A stretch of 64,000 nucleotides of DNA, from assembly GCF_000293885.2 (NCBI RefSeq), contig NZ_CP010945.1, positions 6,716,001 to 6,780,000 on the forward strand, read 5' to 3'. The translations under genes were made by a program, and so were the position numbers. Positions 60,634-64,000 of this stretch are shown piece by piece. Positions within the stretch are counted from its first letter, which is position 1. Each line of letters opens with the position of its first letter. Origin of the DNA: Pseudomonas fluorescens NCIMB 11764 (GTDB lineage: Bacteria > Pseudomonadota > Gammaproteobacteria > Pseudomonadales > Pseudomonadaceae). Below the pieces are notes generated by a model that made no database searches, was not told where the DNA came from, and saw only the letters and a list, made by a program, of their open reading frames with translations.

Positions 60634-61764
60634 ATGACGTTTGAACGCGATCATCGAATCGACTTTTTTCGAGGCCTGGCGCTGATCTTCATCTTCTGGG
60701 ATCACGTGCCCCACAACCCCCTCGGTCAAATCACCCCGCGTAACTTCGGTTTCAGCGATGCCGCCGAAATTTTCGTGTTTCTGGCCGGTTATGCGGCGGC
60801 CCTGGCCTACGGCAAAATCCTTCAGCGCGATGGTTACCTGATCGCCTGCGTGAAGATCCTGCGCCGCGCCTGGGTGCTCTACGTGGTGCATATTTTCCTG
60901 CTGGCGATGCTGATGGGCATCGTGTTCTTCGCCAACAGCCATGTGGAAACCCGGGATCTGGTGGAAGAAATGGGCATGCACCATTTCATCACCAACCCGC
61001 AGCAAGCCCTGGTGGATGAACTGCTGCTGCGCTTCAAACCCAACCTCATGGACCCGCTGCCGTTGTACATCGTGCTGCTGGCCGGTTTGCCGCTGGTGTT
61101 GCCGATGCTGGTGCGCAAGGCCTGGGCGGTGGTGGCGGTGTCGTTGACGGTGTACCTGCTGGCGCCGTGGTTCGGCTGGAACCTGGCCGCCATCAAGGAC
61201 GGCGTGTGGTACTTCAACCCGGTCGTCTGGCAACTGTTGTTTGTACTCGGCGGTGCCGCTGCGACTCACGGGCAGCGGCCACGGTTACCCGAGACTCGTG
61301 CGCTGCGGCGTCAGCCATTGTTTATCAGTGCGTTGATGTACGTGGTCATCACCGGCGTGATTACCGTCTCGTGGCGATGGCCGGAAATTCATGACGCGGT
61401 CATGCCGGGCTGGCTGAGCAACCTGATATACCCGATCAGCAAGACCGACCTGTCGCCGGTACGGCTGCTGCACTTCCTGGCGCTGGCGTACGTCACTGCG
61501 AAATTGTTGCCGGATACCGGCTGGACCCAAAACTGGCTGGCGCAGCAAAGTTGTCGCATGGGGCGTTACTCGCTGGAAATTTTCTGCCTCGGCGTGTTGT
61601 TGGCGCCACTGGCCGATATGGTCAACGCCATGACCGACGATGCCTTTGCCATGCAGATATTCACTGCGCTGGTGGGGCTCGGGTTAATGGCTCTGCTGGG
61701 AGCATGGCTTGATTTCAACAAACGATTGACCGCACCGGCACAGGTCGCCGCCGCCCGATACTGA
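60634..61764 (+). CDS. opgC: OpgC-family membrane acyltransferase
   Basis: 376 residues from ATG 60634; the longer open frame upstream has no family features and the ribosome site is weak. About ten membrane segments. N-terminal HRIDFFRGLALIFIFWDHVP and FGFSDAAEIFVFLAGYAAAL are typical of OpgC, which adds succinyl groups to periplasmic glucans. No opgG or opgH is nearby. It is divergent from the Gtr pair; the 261-base gap between them shows no other feature. Confidence 0.87.
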   Translation: MTFERDHRIDFFRGLALIFIFWDHVPHNPLGQITPRNFGFSDAAEIFVFLAGYAAALAYGKILQRDGYLIACVKILRRAWVLYVVHIFLLAMLMGIVFFANSHVETRDLVEEMGMHHFITNPQQALVDELLLRFKPNLMDPLPLYIVLLAGLPLVLPMLVRKAWAVVAVSLTVYLLAPWFGWNLAAIKDGVWYFNPVVWQLLFVLGGAAATHGQRPRLPETRALRRQPLFISALMYVVITGVITVSWRWPEIHDAVMPGWLSNLIYPISKTDLSPVRLLHFLALAYVTAKLLPDTGWTQNWLAQQSCRMGRYSLEIFCLGVLLAPLADMVNAMTDDAFAMQIFTALVGLGLMALLGAWLDFNKRLTAPAQVAAARY

Positions 61765-61768
61765 CTGT

Positions 61769-61786
61769 GTAAATCCCCTCGCCACA
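61769..61786. repeat. REP fragment
   Basis: TAAATCCCCTCGCCAC, a right-arm piece of the ATTTAT-core REP class, directly after opgC; no left partner is present. Confidence 0.6.
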
Positions 61787-61805
61787 GGAGATCTCATCAG
61801 CCAAT

Positions 61806-61838
61806 AAAAAGCCCCGGTCAATTGACCGGGGCTTTTTC
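61806..61838. terminator. Bidirectional terminator opgC / permease
   Basis: AAAAAGCCCCGGTCAATTGA then CCGGGGCTTTTT: a perfect stem between convergent genes. Confidence 0.93.
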
Positions 61839-61855
61839 ATTTCAAGCGTAACGAT

Positions 61856-63277
61856 TTACGAAGCCGAAGGCACCGCACCTTGCGATACGTTGGTCGGTTG
61901 CAGCTTGAACACGTAGAACAACACTGTCAGCAACACCAGGAACGCCGGCCCCACATACAGCGCAACGCGGGTGTCCGGGAAGTAAGCCATCAGGCCGACC
62001 ACCAACACCAGGAACGCCAGCGCCAGGTACGAGCTGACCGGGTACAGCCACATTTTGTATTTCAGGCCGGCCCGTTCGCTGGCGCTCAGGCCTTTACGGA
62101 ATTTGAGCTGGGCCAGCAGGATCATCACCCAGGTCCAGATGGCGCCGAAGGTGGCAATCGCCGTCACCCAGACGAAAACCTTCTCAGGCACCAGGTAGTT
62201 GAGCAGTACGCCCAGCAGCAAGGCGAAAATCGACAGCAGCAGTGCACGACGCGGCACGCCGTTGTTCGAAGTCGTGGCGAAACCGGCCGGGGCCTGGCCG
62301 TTCTGCGCCAGGCTGTAGAGCATGCGCCCGGTGCTGAAAATGCCACCGTTGCAGGACGACAGCGCCGCGGTGATCACCACAAAGTTGATGATGCCGGCGG
62401 CGGTCTTGATGCCCAGACGCTCGAACGTCATCACGAACGGACTGCCCTGGGTGCCGATTTCATTCCACGGGTAGATCGACAGGATCACGAACAACGCGCC
62501 GACGTAGAACAGCAGGATCCGCCAGAACACCGAGCCGATGGCATTGGGAATGGTCTTCTGCGGGTTCTTCGCTTCACCGGCGGTCAGGCCGATCATCTCG
62601 ACGCCGAGGTAGGCGAACATCACCATTTGCAGGGACATCAACACGCCTTGCACGCCGTTGGGCATGAAGCCGCCATGGGCCCAGAGGTTGGAAACCCCCA
62701 GCGCCACGCCGTCGTTACCGAAACCGAACGCGATCACACCGATGCCGCCAACCACCATCGCAATAATGGTGACGATCTTGATCAGGGCGAACCAGAACTC
62801 GAATTCACCGAAGGCTTTCACTGCGATCAGGTTGATCGAGCCCATGCTGACCAGCGCCGCCAGCGCCCAGATCCAGCGCGGCACCTCGGGGAACCAGACG
62901 CCCATGTACACCGCCACCGCGGTGATTTCCGCGACGCAGGTCACCAGCCACAGGAACCAGTAGTTCCATCCGGTCAGGAAGCCCGCCAGGGGACCGAGAT
63001 AATCCTGAGCATAACGGCTGAACGAGCCGGCGACCGGGTTGTGCACCGCCATTTCGCCGAGGGCACGCATGATCACCAGGATCACCAGACCGCCGATGAT
63101 GTAGGACAGCATGATAGCCGGGCCGGCCATTTCAATGGCCTTGGCCGAACCGAGAAACAGACCGACGCCGATACAGGCACCGAGCGCCATCAAGCGAATA
63201 TGCCGTTCGCCGAGTTCGCGTTTAAGCGGGCCGCCTTGAGCGGTCTCGCCGTGGGGCAGGTGATTGCCGACTGGCAT
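61856..63277 (-). CDS. Amino acid permease, AroP/ProY type
   Basis: 473 residues, twelve membrane segments, amino acid transporter family of the APC superfamily. N-terminal LKRELGERHIRLMALGACIG, then FLGSAKAIEMAGPAI, and EMIGLTAGEAKNPQKTIPNA. A proton-driven importer, closest in pattern to ProY/AnsP/CycA-like proteins; the exact substrate is not fixed by sequence. ATG 63277. Confidence 0.9.
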   Translation of the reverse strand: MPVGNHLPHGETAQGGPLKRELGERHIRLMALGACIGVGLFLGSAKAIEMAGPAIMLSYIIGGLVILVIMRALGEMAVHNPVAGSFSRYAQDYLGPLAGFLTGWNYWFLWLVTCVAEITAVAVYMGVWFPEVPRWIWALAALVSMGSINLIAVKAFGEFEFWFALIKIVTIIAMVVGGIGVIAFGFGNDGVALGVSNLWAHGGFMPNGVQGVLMSLQMVMFAYLGVEMIGLTAGEAKNPQKTIPNAIGSVFWRILLFYVGALFVILSIYPWNEIGTQGSPFVMTFERLGIKTAAGIINFVVITAALSSCNGGIFSTGRMLYSLAQNGQAPAGFATTSNNGVPRRALLLSIFALLLGVLLNYLVPEKVFVWVTAIATFGAIWTWVMILLAQLKFRKGLSASERAGLKYKMWLYPVSSYLALAFLVLVVGLMAYFPDTRVALYVGPAFLVLLTVLFYVFKLQPTNVSQGAVPSAS

Positions 63278-63668
63278 AGGGGTACAACCTCGTCTTGTTA
63301 TTGGATATGACCACCGAGTGTCGAAGCACTGACCGATAAGCCAGTGCTTGCCTGAAACCGGCCCTGCTTCGTGGGCAGAACCGTCCTGTAGGACAAAACC
63401 TCCAGGATCAGCGGGGCATGCAGTATAAAAAGCTGACGGCAGAGATTTTCACTCTATAAATCACAAAATTCAGGCGTACATCTCGATAAAAATGCGATTT
63501 CAGGAGATGGATTGTCTGGATTTGTAGGATTTTTCGCCATTTGAAACACCGCCGAGTATTGCACGGTATTGGTGCAGCGTCATGCCCCTGCCTACGTAGT
63601 ATTTACGTCAAGAAGGCTCTAGTTAGCGTGTTTCAGCTTCCACGATCTTCTGTGGCCATTTCGATCCT
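63278..63668. other. Intergenic region, no gene seen
   Basis: About 390 bases upstream of the permease gene, AT-rich near 63430-63540 and likely to hold its promoter. No open frame with family features, no tRNA and no clear operator found. Confidence 0.5.
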
Positions 63669-63798
63669 GTGGCGAGGGAGCTTGCTCCCGCTCGACTGCG
63701 CAGCAGACGCAATTCAGCACATAAGTTTTACCTGACAGAGCACGATTACATTGATCAGGTCTGCTTCGCAGCCCAGCGGGAGCAAGCTCCCTCGCCAC
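63669..63798. repeat. REPIN upstream of the RAYT gene
   Basis: Left arm GTGGCGAGGGAGCTTGCTCC, right arm ending CCCTCGCCAC, about 130 bases, with inner GACTGCGCAGCAG and CTGCTTCGCAGCCC parts. It lies 113 bases before the transposase start; RAYT genes are commonly flanked by REP elements. Confidence 0.93.
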
Positions 63799-63911
63799 AG
63801 GAATTGTGCTGCTAATTGGACTTTCGGAAAATTCACTCAAAGTTTGAGGCGTCGTGTAGGTCGAGGTGTGGCTAGCGTGAATGGAAATCACTATTTCCAG
63901 GAAGCAAAGGA

Positions 63912-64000
63912 ATGCACCCACGACCCAACTCGCACTTGCTACGCCATGGACGCGTTTCAGAAAAAGGCCGGGCCTATCTCATAACGGCAGTTGTGCATAA
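63912..64000 (+). mobile_element. REP-associated tyrosine transposase (RAYT), N-terminal fragment
   Basis: ATG 63912 with AGGAAG seven bases upstream opens a frame that runs off the right edge. The first residues read HPRPNSHLLRHGRVSEKGRA and then YLITAVVH. The pattern SHLLRxGRxSxxGxxYLIT is the typical start of Pseudomonas RAYT proteins, single-copy relatives of IS200/IS605 transposases that are linked to the spread of REPINs. Only about 29 codons are visible; the HUH and Tyr motifs would lie beyond the edge. Confidence 0.75.

Noticed and set aside
61880..63310. 476-codon plus-strand frame opposite the AroP/ProY-type permease
   Set aside because: Extremely His/Gln/Arg-rich, the mirror of hydrophobic codons on the coding strand.
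63619..63984. Short frames on both strands over the last REPIN
   Set aside because: They read through the REP arms (ARELAPAGLRS-like strings appear wherever a REPIN is translated) and are not genes.

Overview
The window is chromosomal DNA of a Pseudomonas, most likely of the P. fluorescens group. The evidence is the gene content and order (nth after the Rsx genes; argG-motY-pyrC-rnt-peroxiredoxin-bfd-bfr-grxD-argF; glpFKRD; aatJQMP with aauSR; metE/metR), high-GC codon use, and many Pseudomonas-type REP/REPIN repeats. No rRNA, tRNA, CRISPR array, prophage or complete insertion sequence was seen. At the right edge the first 89 bases of a REP-associated tyrosine transposase (RAYT) gene are visible. 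The left edge cuts metG.

Layout. 1-5.7 kb: 3' end of metG, then rsxA-rsxB-rsxD-rsxG-rsxE-nth. This Rsx set has no rsxC, and the RsxA/RsxE homologues lack most of the cysteines that hold the membrane [2Fe-2S] cluster. 5.8-7.9 kb: a small PA3496-like protein, an orphan NarL-type response regulator and an AT-rich stretch with an unknown two-helix membrane protein. 7.9-18.4 kb: arginine and pyrimidine biosynthesis (argG, pyrC, argF), motY, RNase T, a 2-Cys peroxiredoxin, iron storage (bfd, bfr), grxD and a molybdopterin oxidoreductase. 18.4-20.9 kb: an orphan ABC ATPase, a PhzF-like protein and a YbaK-like deacylase. 21.3-26.4 kb: glycerol regulon. 26.5-33.5 kb: acidic amino acid uptake (aatJQMP) and its two-component system AauSR, with two AauR boxes and a sigma-54 promoter before aatJ. 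33.6-42.5 kb: two lipoproteins, a FrnE-like thioredoxin-fold protein, an alpha/beta hydrolase, metE/metR, a GNAT acetyltransferase, a LysE exporter and a NUDIX hydrolase.

42.7-52.7 kb is the most unusual part: a signalling locus. A degenerate (YN in place of HD) HD-GYP response regulator lies divergent to a tightly packed five-gene operon. That operon encodes REC-PAS-GGDEF-EAL, REC-GGDEF-EAL, a periplasmic di-heme peroxidase, a membrane histidine kinase with a large helical periplasmic sensor region, and a REC-histidine kinase. The two GGDEF-EAL proteins are damaged in opposite domains: the first keeps a good GGDEF, the second a good EAL. They look like a split cyclase/phosphodiesterase pair. 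Three of the REC domains share an unusual insertion and are close paralogues.

52.9-64 kb: an APC permease, a nitrilase-family amidase and a LuxR regulator; a GltB-like FMN protein; a two-gene GtrB/glucosyltransferase unit without GtrA; an OpgC-like acyltransferase; an AroP/ProY-type permease; then a long intergenic region with a REPIN and the RAYT start. Seven two-armed REPINs (about 105-131 bp each) and several single REPs lie between genes from 12 to 64 kb.
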